A stretch of 64,000 nucleotides of DNA from Dyadobacter luticola (GTDB taxonomy: Bacteria; Bacteroidota; Bacteroidia; Cytophagales; Spirosomataceae). Shown piece after piece: positions 54,001 through 61,359 of the stretch. The stretch lies in contig NZ_VCEJ01000008.1 in the NCBI RefSeq assembly GCF_005860805.1, positions 516,008 through 580,007 on the forward strand, read 5' to 3'. Both the position numbers and the translations under genes were made by a program. How positions within the stretch are numbered: position 1 is the first letter of the stretch; every line of letters starts with the position of its first letter. Below the pieces are notes generated by a model. The model did no database searches and was not told the DNA's origin. It saw only the letters and a list, made by a program, of their open reading frames with translations.

Positions 54001-54042
54001 GCAAAACCAGCAACACCAGCGGATTCGCTGCCAAAGAAATAG
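51013..54042 (+). CDS. TonB-receptor-like outer-membrane barrel protein (OMP_b-brl_3 type) with low-complexity ends
   Basis: A 1009-aa outer-membrane protein. A signal peptide ends TAFAQ at about residue 23, then a Gly/Arg/Asp-rich stretch (about 24-45), a carboxypeptidase-regulatory-like domain (about 60-150, KPVEFAALALVDIKTN), a plug-like domain (about 155-275) with KKVPMLTVDLDGNVSLRGSS, and a barrel to about residue 825. The remaining about 180 residues are a tail: Gly-rich blocks followed by nine Asp-Ser-Thr units such as RPDSTMRP. Both ends should face the periplasm. It is divergent from a LytS/LytR pair. Cargo is unknown. Confidence 0.85.
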   Translation: MKLSLHLTILAFLSVSTITAFAQFPGGGGGGGRGGFGGGDRGGDRQRPTVIPGTAEDTPKGNGKIKGILIDSVSKKPVEFAALALVDIKTNNPIDGTTTDEKGEFTMTKVASGSFKILISFIGYKTKTINDIKIDRKTELDLGSVALAPDVVQLKEVEVVGMAQLVEEKVDRLVYNAEKDITSKGGDASDVMKKVPMLTVDLDGNVSLRGSSNVRVLINNKPSTIIATSVADALRQIPADMIKSVEVITSPSAKYDAEGSAGIINIVTKKSTIQGGTLNIDSGIGNRGSNLGLRGNYRVGKMGFSLGGFGRFGYNMPGKSENAQIGKTEDFSVRQSSDSHNKNAFGSYNLGWDYEIDSKSSLSANVRYGLRNQLTSQGLTTINSRAGSTLSTFRDVDTKDLSGTWDVNVDYLKTMSKPQQELSISTQFSRNNRTNNYVADNFSMSSMDVREFLNNQSNDNKSHNQESTIQLDYQTPIKDNQLLEMGGKAIMRQVVSDYFYYKASALDSTNNLNYDQNVAAGYLSYTYSTKSKFTIKVGSRYEYTTINANQGSREGNKVDLAIPSYGNLVPSINISQTFGKGQTIKLGYNRRLQRPGIQYLNPNVNASNPQNISFGNPNLKPELTDQIELGTSFFKGTVYINVSTFARFTNGSIESIRTVNSNGVISTTFGNIGQKNNYGANLFGNITLFKRWQLGGGLDAYYVSLSNNNADPTLHYSNSGVVVSGRIRTGLTIKNGWGFQGGGFLRGRDVQLQGYQTGFRMYDFGVKKDFKNKRGSIGLGMENFFAPAFKQKTVLESYTFTQNNTNHLYNRGFRVNFSYRLGKMTFVEQKTRRKKSVNNDDQKGDSGGGMDAGGGGGGAATPAVTVPTIRQQGGGGGTNGGGANGGGRPQGMRPVGADSTARPAGQGGMPMRNGMRGDSTMRNPNMRRDSTMRPGNMTRPDSTMRPASTMTPDSTMKRDSTLVKPLVMPADSTKPDSTARPTLPTLPVKQDSTGLPAKPATPADSLPKK

Positions 54043-54064
54043 TGATTTTGATAAATGTTAAAAT

Positions 54065-54097
54065 AAAAGGCCCGAATCAAATCGATTCGGGCCTTTT
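54065..54097. terminator. Bidirectional intrinsic terminator
   Basis: A perfect 14-bp stem (54065-54078 with 54084-54097) with A and T runs, between the barrel gene and hemC. Confidence 0.9.
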
Positions 54098-54119
54098 TGA
54101 TTTTGCGCTCTTGATGAAA

Positions 54120-55043
54120 TTATAAATGTTGCTTGATCTCTGCCAGTATTCTTTCTGCCCCAGCCGCCAGCAATTCATCTGCCAGCGCCGTCCCCAATTC
54201 TTCAGGAAAAGCAGACGATCCACTCTCAGTCCTTCTAATCAGCTCGCTGCCGTCCAGGCTGACGATGCCGCCTGTAATGTTGATGGTATCTTCATGTAAT
54301 GTTGCCATCGCGAAAACCGGAATGCTGCAGCCGCCTTGTAAGCGTTTCAAAAATGCGCGCTCGGCGAGGAGGCAGGTTGCGGTATGGTCGTGATTTAGAA
54401 GGCTTTTTAAGGTTTCTTTTTTGTCTTCAGGCAATGTTAGCGCACATTCAATTGCGACGCTTCCCTGACCGACGGCGGGGGTGAATTCGTCTAGTAATAA
54501 ATGTTCGGCGATTTTGTCGTCGTATTCCATGCGGTGTACGCCGGCATACGCCAAAAGCAAAGCGTCACATTGTCCTTCTTCCAGTTTTCGAAGCCGCGTT
54601 TGCAGGTTTCCCCGCATATCGACAGTTTTGATATGGGGATAAAAATGTTTTAAAATCGCAATGCGACGCGTCGAGGAAGTGCCGACGGTAAAGGATTCGC
54701 CGCTTTTTAGTGACAAACTGGTATCGTGGCTGACCAGCACATCATTGGCTTTTTCGCGCTCTGTGAAAGCAATTAATTCAAAATCTTCGTCCAGTTGTGA
54801 TTGCAGATCCTTGGCGCTGTGCACGGCAATGTCAATACTCCCGTCACGCAGCTGATCTTCTAATTCTTCGGTAAAGACACCCTTACTTCCGATTTTGGAC
54901 AAAGACCTGTCCAGGATCTTATCTCCTTTGGTTTCAATGGTAACTATCTCGGTTTCCACCCCGCCTTCTTGCAAAAGCGCCTCCACATAATACGCCTGCC
55001 AAAGCGCCAGTTTACTCCCGCGGGTTCCTATTTTGATATGCAT
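54120..55043 (-). CDS. hemC: Hydroxymethylbilane synthase (porphobilinogen deaminase)
   Basis: Joins four porphobilinogen units into hydroxymethylbilane for haem, sirohaem and corrin synthesis. At 307 aa the length is normal. The catalytic Asp is D79 in AVHSAKDL, the dipyrromethane cofactor Cys is C239 in LQGGCSIPV, and GTSSTRRIAIL and DMRGNLQTRLRKL provide the phosphate/carboxylate-binding arginines. No other haem gene is in the window. The HigBA2 module lies upstream on the same strand, 36 bp from the HigA stop. Confidence 0.96.
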   Translation of the reverse strand: MHIKIGTRGSKLALWQAYYVEALLQEGGVETEIVTIETKGDKILDRSLSKIGSKGVFTEELEDQLRDGSIDIAVHSAKDLQSQLDEDFELIAFTEREKANDVLVSHDTSLSLKSGESFTVGTSSTRRIAILKHFYPHIKTVDMRGNLQTRLRKLEEGQCDALLLAYAGVHRMEYDDKIAEHLLLDEFTPAVGQGSVAIECALTLPEDKKETLKSLLNHDHTATCLLAERAFLKRLQGGCSIPVFAMATLHEDTINITGGIVSLDGSELIRRTESGSSAFPEELGTALADELLAAGAERILAEIKQHL

Positions 55044-55079
55044 AAATGAATTTCTTGGTAGTACAGTCAGACAAGCCGA

Positions 55080-55439
55080 TCAATATGCCTGGATCAGTAC
55101 TTCTGCTGGAATGTGTAACTTTTCGTTGAGCTTTCGTATCATGGCAAGGCTTAATTTTCTCTTGCCAGACAAAATTTCTGATTTGCGGGACCTATATCCT
55201 AGTATTTCGGACAACTCCTTTTCAGTCATCCCCAATTGTTCTAGCCGGAATTTTATCGCTTCCAAAGGATTAGGTTTAGGAACCGGGAAATGAATGTTCT
55301 CATAATTTTTCACCAAAATCGAGAGAACTTCCAATTCATCCGATTCGGCAGAATCCGGCAAAATATCGGTTTGCATCAGCTGATAAATTCGTTCTAATGA
55401 TTTATCGTACTGGACGTCATTTTTGATTGGAATTTGCAT
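55080..55439 (-). CDS. higA: HigA-type antitoxin with XRE HTH (second module)
   Basis: A 119-aa antitoxin. The acidic N-terminal half (QYDKSLERIYQLMQTDILPD) is the toxin-binding part, and residues about 60-112 form the XRE HTH (MTEKELSEILGYRSRKSEILSG). It overlaps the toxin gene end by 23 bp, so translation is likely coupled. The clear palindrome before higB is its probable binding site. It differs enough from the first HigA (8215-8586) that cross-talk need not occur. Confidence 0.85.
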   Translation of the reverse strand: MQIPIKNDVQYDKSLERIYQLMQTDILPDSAESDELEVLSILVKNYENIHFPVPKPNPLEAIKFRLEQLGMTEKELSEILGYRSRKSEILSGKRKLSLAMIRKLNEKLHIPAEVLIQAY

Positions 55440-55734
55440 GTTGAATTTTCAGGACATCAATCTTATCGTATTCTTTATGAGAGCCAAACCACACGATGAA
55501 AACAATTTTAAGGCGAAATTCTATGTCAACAACCAGCCGGTATGTGTTGCCGTGGATGTTGAAAACGACCCTTTTATTATTAACAACAGAGGCATTTCCG
55601 TATTGCGCTTTCAATTGGTTGGGTGAACTCCATTCTGCATTTTCAGCCTCTTCATACCAGGACAACAATGATTGTTTCGCCGGAGGATAGGCTTCCCAAT
55701 AAGTTTTTAAAGTTTTAGCAGCAATGATCCGCAT
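55417..55734 (-). CDS. higB: HigB-type mRNA interferase toxin (second module)
   Basis: A 105-aa toxin from the ATG at 55732-55734, starting MRIIAAKTLKTYWEAYPPAK. Family marks are LSWYEEAENAEWSS, VVFNIHGNTYRLVVDI and IVWFGSHKEYDKID, in the same order as in the first HigB. An upstream in-frame Met at 55794 would add 20 hydrophobic residues and would read through the palindrome and -7 element, so I reject it. Confidence 0.85.
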   Translation of the reverse strand: MRIIAAKTLKTYWEAYPPAKQSLLSWYEEAENAEWSSPNQLKAQYGNASVVNNKRVVFNIHGNTYRLVVDIEFRLKIVFIVWFGSHKEYDKIDVLKIQHANSNQK

Positions 55735-55735
55735 A

Positions 55736-55771
55736 CAAAAATAAGAAAATGTTACCAAGATGGTTACATTT
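55736..55771 (-). promoter_or_regulatory. higBA2 promoter and palindromic operator
   Basis: The minus-strand -7 element TATTTTTG (55736-55743) ends 1 nt before the higB ATG. Upstream, AAATGTTACCA (55747-55757) and TGGTTACATTT (55761-55771) form a 25-bp palindrome with one mismatch in each arm pair, covering the expected -33 region. Confidence 0.65.
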
Positions 55772-55783
55772 AATTGAAATAGA

Positions 55784-56686
55784 TTAAACCCCAACCGTAT
55801 CCCCTTCGTCCGTCACAATTTTATCTTCAATGTAACTCACAATCAGCGAGGCGATGTCGATGCCGCTGATTTCCTCGATGCCTCGCAGGCCGGGGGAGGA
55901 ATTAACTTCCATGACCAGCGGGCCGCGATCGGATTGCAGCATATCTACGCCGGCAATTTTGACGCCGAGGGCTTTTGCCGCTGCGATGGCGGTATGTTCT
56001 TCTTCTGGGCTTAGTTCAATAATTTGTCCGGCGCCTCCCCGGTGCAGATTTGACCTGAAATCACTTTCGGCTCCCTGCCTTTTCATGGCGGCGATCACTT
56101 TATTGCCGATCACAAAAGCGCGAATGTCAGCGCCTTTTGACTCTGCAATGTATTCCTGGATCAAAAAATTCGCGCGCAGACCGTAAAATGCTTCAATCGT
56201 CGACTTGGCCGCTTTGATGGTTTCTGCAAGTACGACGCCCACGCCCTGCGTGCCTTCGAGCAATTTGATCACCACCGGCGGGCCGCCCACCAAATGTATG
56301 AGCTCGTTGACCTGCGCCGGGTTTTTGGCAAAAACCGTTTTCGGAACATCTACGCCTGATTTGGCGAGTACTTGCATACTTCTCAACTTATCCCGCGATC
56401 GCAAAATTGCCTGTGACTTGACAGTTGTAAAAACCTTCATCAGTTCAAGCTGACGTACGACTGCGCAGCCAAAGGAACTGACCGACGTGCCGATTCTTGG
56501 GATTGCGGCGTCGAGTTCAGGAATGGATTTGCCTTTGTAAATAATCGACGGTTTCCCGCCTTCGATCATGACGGAACATTTGACGTGGTCAATGACCGTC
56601 GGCTCGTGTCCTCGTGATATGATCGCCTCCACCAGCCGCCTCGTTGAATAAAGGTCGGGATTGGTTGATAATACGGCTATTTTCAT
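55784..56686 (-). CDS. rimK: RimK-type ATP-grasp ligase (ribosomal S6 glutamate ligase family)
   Basis: ATP-grasp enzyme of 300 aa that in other bacteria adds glutamates to the C-terminus of ribosomal protein S6. The N-terminal pre-ATP-grasp part (about 1-95) has IPRIGTSVSSFGCAVVRQLE; the ATP-binding lysine lies in PPVVIKLLEGTQGVGVVLAE; DIRAFVIGNKVIAAMKR and the Mg-binding VMEVNSSPGLRGIE complete the site. It follows the RimB-like gene by 34 bp on the same strand, so they are an operon. Confidence 0.93.
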   Translation of the reverse strand: MKIAVLSTNPDLYSTRRLVEAIISRGHEPTVIDHVKCSVMIEGGKPSIIYKGKSIPELDAAIPRIGTSVSSFGCAVVRQLELMKVFTTVKSQAILRSRDKLRSMQVLAKSGVDVPKTVFAKNPAQVNELIHLVGGPPVVIKLLEGTQGVGVVLAETIKAAKSTIEAFYGLRANFLIQEYIAESKGADIRAFVIGNKVIAAMKRQGAESDFRSNLHRGGAGQIIELSPEEEHTAIAAAKALGVKIAGVDMLQSDRGPLVMEVNSSPGLRGIEEISGIDIASLIVSYIEDKIVTDEGDTVGV

Positions 56687-56720
56687 AGAATGTTGATCAA
56701 GTTAATGTCGAGGTATGGAT

Positions 56721-57188
56721 TTACGCATGGCTGTTTTTGGAGCGAACCAATGTGGTATGACGGCGAGCCGAAGACAGGTTTTTTTGTGAAACATCTACTA
56801 AAAACCTGTTTTTGAGCAACTTTCGTCCCAGCAGGATCGGGTATTGCATTTTGCGTCGGTTGGCCAGTGAAAATTCAGTCATGATCTTTTTGCCAAATAA
56901 TGTGATCCTGGTTTTGATCACGTACCGTTTTTCTTCTTTGCCGGAAGAATTTCGGACGACTGTTTCTTTAAAATCAGTCACAATGTAGGATTGCTGCGGG
57001 GCTCCTTTTTTTGTGTCCAGAAAAAAATGGAGGCTAGTCTGCTCGCCATCTTTGACCAATTTCACCTTCGCGCAATGTATGGCAGAACTGGTAGCGCCCG
57101 AGTCGATGCGGACGGGCACATTGTACCAGCCCAGCTCGGGCAAATCCACAATATCGGTCGCTCCGATCACTTGCAGGGCGTTTTTCAT
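56721..57188 (-). CDS. RimB-like putative protease (RimK-associated, PF05618)
   Basis: A 155-aa protein of the family annotated as ATP-dependent zinc protease or RimB, a retropepsin-like fold. The catalytic-type motif D29-SGA32 lies in PVRIDSGATSSAIHC, and the later ILLGRKLLKNRFLVDV is the second hallmark. In Pseudomonas, RimB removes glutamates added by RimK; the same is expected here. Its ATG overlaps the stop of holB by 4 bp, so translation of the two is coupled. Confidence 0.88.
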   Translation of the reverse strand: MKNALQVIGATDIVDLPELGWYNVPVRIDSGATSSAIHCAKVKLVKDGEQTSLHFFLDTKKGAPQQSYIVTDFKETVVRNSSGKEEKRYVIKTRITLFGKKIMTEFSLANRRKMQYPILLGRKLLKNRFLVDVSQKNLSSARRHTTLVRSKNSHA

Positions 57189-58303
57189 CTGCGTTGGAAA
57201 AAGTGGGCAAATGTGAGGGAGAGATCGAGGAAAACCATTTTTGCCCTGACGTTACGCTCAATGTGATAACAGGCTGTGTTGACCTCATCCACCATTTTTT
57301 CGAGCGATCCAGAAGTTACTGCTTTGGAAAAATTCTGCACGAAAGTAAGCTCTTCATCCGGAACCCGCAACAATTCCCCGGCGCCGTGGACCCACAGTAA
57401 CATATCCCTAAAAAGTCGCAGCGCATATTCCAGCGTACCTTTTTGCTTTTCCTTGCTCATGACATCATAATTGTCCGCGAGCTTTACCAAATGTGCGAGG
57501 TCATACCTGTAACAAGATCGCATCCAGGCAGCAAACCAGGCCGAGCGGTCGTCTTCGGTTTCGTGAACGAGTTGTAATGCTTCGGAAAGATTTCCGTCAC
57601 ACAAAAAGGCAATCTGGCTGGCGGCAGCAACAGCTACGTTGTGTTCGTTCAGAAAATGCCGCACATCCTTATCCGAAAATGCAGGGATCGTGACGCGCTG
57701 CGTCCTGGAAATAATGGTTGTAATTAATTTGTCGGACTGATCGCTGACCAGGAGAAAAAGCGTTTTTTCCGGTGGTTCTTCCAGGATTTTCAAAATTGCA
57801 TTGGAAGACGCGGCATTCATAATGTCAGGCTTCCAGATCAGCAAAATCTTGTATTCGCCTTCATAAGCCTTAACCGACAGTTTTTTCAAAATACCCCGCG
57901 CTTCTTCCACGGAAATGTTGCCCTGCTTGTTTTCAGCGCTGATATGGTCGAGCCACTCGGGTAAAACGCGGTATGGATTTTCAAGTAAAAATGACCGCCA
58001 GAGTGGCAGAAAGGCTTCGCTGGTTTTCCCGTCGAGCTTTTTTGAAGTGGCTATCGGGAAAATAAAATGCATATCCGGGTGGATCAGCTTGCTCATTTTT
58101 GAGCAGGAAGCGCACACACCGCAAGCATCGTCCTCTTGCCTGTTTTCGCAGTTGATATATGTTGCAAATGCCAGCGCCAGCGACAATCCGCCCCCGCCCG
58201 CAGGATAATCAAAAAGTAATGCATGCGCCAGGTGACTATTCTGCACCGACCGCCGGAGCGTCGATTTGATATGGTCCTGTCCCGGAATATCTTTGAAAAG
58301 CAC
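57185..58303 (-). CDS. holB: DNA polymerase III delta-prime subunit-like clamp-loader protein
   Basis: Clamp-loader subunit of 372 aa that helps load the sliding clamp. An AAA+ fold is visible: IPGQDHIKSTLRRSVQNSHLAHALLF at the N-terminus, then YPAGGGGLSLA where a P-loop would be but without the Lys, as is usual for delta-prime. A zinc-binding group C52, C61, C64, C67 follows. The sensor-1-like SNAILKILEEPPEKTLFLLVS and STR-like ISRTQR segment are present. It sits between a GlmU-like gene (32 bp upstream) and rimB (4-bp overlap). Confidence 0.9.
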   Translation of the reverse strand: MLFKDIPGQDHIKSTLRRSVQNSHLAHALLFDYPAGGGGLSLALAFATYINCENRQEDDACGVCASCSKMSKLIHPDMHFIFPIATSKKLDGKTSEAFLPLWRSFLLENPYRVLPEWLDHISAENKQGNISVEEARGILKKLSVKAYEGEYKILLIWKPDIMNAASSNAILKILEEPPEKTLFLLVSDQSDKLITTIISRTQRVTIPAFSDKDVRHFLNEHNVAVAAASQIAFLCDGNLSEALQLVHETEDDRSAWFAAWMRSCYRYDLAHLVKLADNYDVMSKEKQKGTLEYALRLFRDMLLWVHGAGELLRVPDEELTFVQNFSKAVTSGSLEKMVDEVNTACYHIERNVRAKMVFLDLSLTFAHFFQRR

Positions 58304-58335
58304 GATGTGGGTCTAGTTTTTTGCTTTGTCCGATT

Positions 58336-59529
58336 TTAAATCGATCGCTGCATTTGCGTTTGTTCAAATATATGATGGAGAATTTTCTCGTCTGTTTCGC
58401 CAAAATCAACATTACGGCGGACCACCGTATCTGCTGCCACGTGCAATGCTTTTTGAAAACGGTATTCCGAAATTCCTTCCGCCGCCCCGCCCCATGAAAA
58501 CGAGGGAATGTGTTTATCCTGAAATCCCGCGCCAAACACATTCACACTTACGCCAACAACCGTCCCGGTGTTGAACATCGTCGAAATTCCGGCTTTGGAA
58601 TAATCGCCCATGATCAGGCCGCAGTTTTGCAGGCCGGTATTTTTCAGTTTGTTGGTGGCATAGCTGTGCAATTTTACGGGGCTAAGGTCATTTTTCAGGT
58701 TCGAATTATTGGTATTCGCCCCGAGATTGCACCATTCTCCTAGCACCGAATTTCCAAGATATCCGTCGTGACCTTTGTTGCTGTAACCCAAAATCACAAT
58801 GTTGCTCACTTCCCCGCCGACTTTACAAAATGGTCCGATCGTGGTATTGGGCCTGATCTTCGCACCTTGCGCCAGGACGGAACCTTCGCCAATAAAAAAT
58901 GGTCCCTGTACCATCGAGCCTTCCTGTATCAAAGCATCGCGGCTAATGTAGATTGGCCCATTTTCAGCATTTAAAATAGACGCTTTAATAACAACACCTT
59001 CCTCGATAAAGATATTTTCCTTATTGTAACAATGTGTAAAAGGGTCGGTTATAGACGCGGATTTTTTGTTCAAAGTCAGTCTCTCAAAGTCAGCTTTAAT
59101 TTGCGCCGCGTTAAAAGAAAAAATGTGCCAGACTTCACGGATCAATGTTGGAATACCAGGATAATGTACCGGTTTAAATCCTTTAATGCCGTCCTCGGTT
59201 TTCCAAGATTTACCAGTGCGCAGCGCCAGCAACACGCCATCTGCCGAAAAGAGCGCTGATTCTTTTTCCAGATCGGTAATTGATTTTAAAATGTCCTGAT
59301 CCGGGCACAAGCTTCCGTTAATTAAAAGATTATCAGAAGAATAATTGACAGGAAACTTGGTGCTAAGGTATGTTTCAGTCAGGTAAGAAACCGGTGAATC
59401 CAGGACTGAGGACCACTTTTCGGAGATCGTCTGTATGCCGCAGCGAAGTTCGGCGACGGGCCGGGTGTATGTCAATGGTAAAAGTTGCGGACGAAATATC
59501 GGATCATCAAAGAGAATGACGGCAGGCAT
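58336..59529 (-). CDS. GlmU-like bifunctional sugar nucleotidyltransferase (Bacteroidota type)
   Basis: A 397-aa enzyme of the alternative GlmU group, predicted to make UDP-N-acetylglucosamine from glucosamine-1-phosphate for cell wall and lipopolysaccharide. The N-terminal about 190 residues are a diverged nucleotidyltransferase domain starting AVILFDDPIFRPQLLPLTYTRP. The C-terminal half (about 200-390) is a left-handed beta-helix acyltransferase with repeated hexapeptides (IRPNTTIGPFCKVGGEVSNI). Biochemical proof for this group is limited. It is the first gene of a run with holB, rimB and rimK. Confidence 0.88.
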   Translation of the reverse strand: MPAVILFDDPIFRPQLLPLTYTRPVAELRCGIQTISEKWSSVLDSPVSYLTETYLSTKFPVNYSSDNLLINGSLCPDQDILKSITDLEKESALFSADGVLLALRTGKSWKTEDGIKGFKPVHYPGIPTLIREVWHIFSFNAAQIKADFERLTLNKKSASITDPFTHCYNKENIFIEEGVVIKASILNAENGPIYISRDALIQEGSMVQGPFFIGEGSVLAQGAKIRPNTTIGPFCKVGGEVSNIVILGYSNKGHDGYLGNSVLGEWCNLGANTNNSNLKNDLSPVKLHSYATNKLKNTGLQNCGLIMGDYSKAGISTMFNTGTVVGVSVNVFGAGFQDKHIPSFSWGGAAEGISEYRFQKALHVAADTVVRRNVDFGETDEKILHHIFEQTQMQRSI

Positions 59530-59583
59530 AATGGTTCAAGTATGTGTGGTCAAAGGTCGGTCATTTTATTGGATGGGGCAAAA

Positions 59584-59626
59584 AAAGAAGCAGTCTCCTG
59601 CACATTTGCGCGGAGACTGCTTCTTT
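59584..59626. terminator. Intrinsic terminator of rpmE2
   Basis: A perfect 15-bp stem (59584-59598 with 59612-59626) between rpmE2 and the GlmU-like gene, both on the minus strand. It is likely to end the L31 transcript. Confidence 0.9.
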
Positions 59627-59643
59627 CTAATTTCAAAAAGCGA

Positions 59644-59895
59644 TTAAACTTCTTTCGTTCCGTAACGTTTTCTGAATTTATCAACACGTCCGGCAGTATC
59701 CACAAGCACATTTTTACCAGTGTAAAAAGGATGTGACTGTGAAGAAACCTCGACTTTGTAAACCGGATAAGACTTACCGTCTTCCCAGGTAATGTTCTCG
59801 CTGGTTTCTATGGTAGAACGTGTTATGAATTTGAAATCGCTTGATAGATCCCAGAAAACGACTTCTCTGTAGTTGGGATGAATATCTTTTTTCAT
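59644..59895 (-). CDS. rpmE2: Ribosomal protein L31, type B (zinc-free)
   Basis: Large-subunit ribosomal protein of 83 aa. It begins MKKDIHPNYREVVFWDLSSD and contains SQSHPFYTGK and GRVDKFRKRYG, the signature of the type B form. No CxxC zinc pairs are present, unlike type A L31. In bacteria with both forms, the type B copy is used when zinc is scarce; whether this genome has a type A copy is not visible here. It is a single gene with its own promoter and terminator. Confidence 0.97.
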   Translation of the reverse strand: MKKDIHPNYREVVFWDLSSDFKFITRSTIETSENITWEDGKSYPVYKVEVSSQSHPFYTGKNVLVDTAGRVDKFRKRYGTKEV

Positions 59896-59940
59896 TGGTA
59901 TATGCTATTATATGTTCGATGCTATTCTCAAAAAGGATTG

Positions 59941-59971
59941 CAAAAGTAAAAATTCTTCTTCTGTAAACCAA
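59941..59971 (-). promoter_or_regulatory. rpmE2 promoter: TTG, 20-bp spacer, TACTTTTG
   Basis: On the minus strand, TTG (59971-59969) and TACTTTTG (59948-59941) with a 20-bp spacer, the same layout as the fic promoter. The leader is about 40 nt. Confidence 0.65.
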
Positions 59972-60018
59972 GAAGTGGAGCTGTATCTTTTTTAATATTA
60001 ACCTGATACAGACCAAAG

Positions 60019-60930
60019 CTATACTTCGCTAAGCTGCTGTTTGAGAACCTCAATCCCTTTTTTTGCCTCTTTATCAAAATCATTATACACGAAACATTCG
60101 ATAGAAAGCCCACCTTTATAATTGATTTTTTTCAGCGCGCCGAGGTAAGCGCGAAAATCATCTCCTTTTACGCCGGGAGGTGTGCGGCTTTCTTTTTCGG
60201 CAATGTGGCAGTGCACAATGTGCTTACCGTATTTCACGATTTCCGTCGCAGGCTCGTCTTCTTTCAGCATATGATAAATGTCACAAAGCAGCTTCACCCG
60301 TGGACTTTTCACGGCATCGACGATCTCGACACCCTCGGACAGACTGTTAATAAAATTGGTTTCACCCCGGTTCAAAGGCTCCACGGCGATCGTCACCCCA
60401 TACTTTTCCGCCAGCGGTGCCATTTTTCTGGTGAGGTCAATGTGCTGTGATTTTGCGACCGCCCGGTCGAATCCTTCGGGAATCACGCGGGAGGCGCCGC
60501 TGCCGAACACGATATATTGCGAGCCACATTCTTTTGCCCTTTTTAGCACCAGTTCGGTTCGCTGAAGTATTGCTTCGTGATTGGCGTCCGGGCCTAATGT
60601 TTTGAGACTTCCCGGCAGGAGGATCACGTAAGATTTGATCGGGAAATTTTCCGATTTGAGTTGCTGAAGGTTTTTCTCATACTGCTGGTCACCGTCGGCT
60701 GGCAGCAAAAAGCCTGAAACCGACTCCTCTATATAAGTACATCCCGATTCCTTCAAAAAATGCGCTTTATTATACCCCGCATACACGCCTAGTGGGATAG
60801 AATACTGGGGTTTGTTGTGGTCAGAACCGAATAAATCAGGCGCAACGCTGCTCGCTGCCAATCCAGCTAAAATCCCGGAGGAGCTTTTGATAAAATTTCT
60901 CCTGCCGGAATGTTCATTTTTGTCAATCAT
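60019..60930 (-). CDS. Tat-exported sugar phosphate isomerase/epimerase-like protein
   Basis: A 303-aa TIM-barrel protein of the AP-endonuclease-2/xylose-isomerase-like superfamily. The N-terminus carries a Tat signal, GRRNFIKSSSG at residues 9-19, then a cleavage region near SSVAPDLFG. Barrel signatures include VTIAVEPLNRGETNFINS with the metal-binding Glu, VKLLCDIYHMLKEDE with Asp and His, HIVHCHIAEKE and the closing LSIECFVY. It is probably a periplasmic sugar isomerase or epimerase; the substrate is unknown. No transport or kinase partner is adjacent. Confidence 0.82.
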   Translation of the reverse strand: MIDKNEHSGRRNFIKSSSGILAGLAASSVAPDLFGSDHNKPQYSIPLGVYAGYNKAHFLKESGCTYIEESVSGFLLPADGDQQYEKNLQQLKSENFPIKSYVILLPGSLKTLGPDANHEAILQRTELVLKRAKECGSQYIVFGSGASRVIPEGFDRAVAKSQHIDLTRKMAPLAEKYGVTIAVEPLNRGETNFINSLSEGVEIVDAVKSPRVKLLCDIYHMLKEDEPATEIVKYGKHIVHCHIAEKESRTPPGVKGDDFRAYLGALKKINYKGGLSIECFVYNDFDKEAKKGIEVLKQQLSEV

Positions 60931-61359
60931 AGGAATAGTTTTTTATTCAATGTTTAAAATTATCTAACAGAAATTTTTGAGGGCCAAGAAAAAAAGTTTA
61001 CAAATTTTATTTTTGATCTCAAATTTTATTTGTCCTAAGTGTCTGATTTTCAATTCAAATATTTTACTACTAATGGTTTCCCTTTGTAGCTAGCCAGAAA
61101 AAAGTTTACAAATTTTTGAATTTATTTTTCCGTAAAATTTTTTGAAGAAAATATTTAGATCGATGATTTTGTAAATGACTAACCCTTAGAACCTTAACAA
61201 TTCCTTAATTTGTGTTATCCCTTTAGAGCCTTTTTTAACCCTCAAAACCGGTTGCGATTCCCGATAATTTAATGTTACTTCAAGAGATTTTCCGAATCAC
61301 CTCCGAGTACAATTCTTTGTTATTAACATCACCAACTTCCTAATAAACAACATATCGTT
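60931..61359. other. AT-rich spacer before nrdA with a direct repeat
   Basis: 429 bp without a gene. GTTTACAAATTTT occurs at 60996-61008 and again at 61104-61116, each preceded by AGAAAAAA and close to a TTATTTTT run, 108 bp apart. No exact TAnnTTTG element, DnaA box or NrdR-box-like pair was seen. The repeats may be regulator sites for nrdA. Confidence 0.45.

Noticed and set aside
60931..61359. AT-rich gap as a replication origin
   Set aside because: No DnaA-box cluster and no dnaA, dnaN or partition genes nearby. Promoter/regulator sequence for nrdA is more likely.
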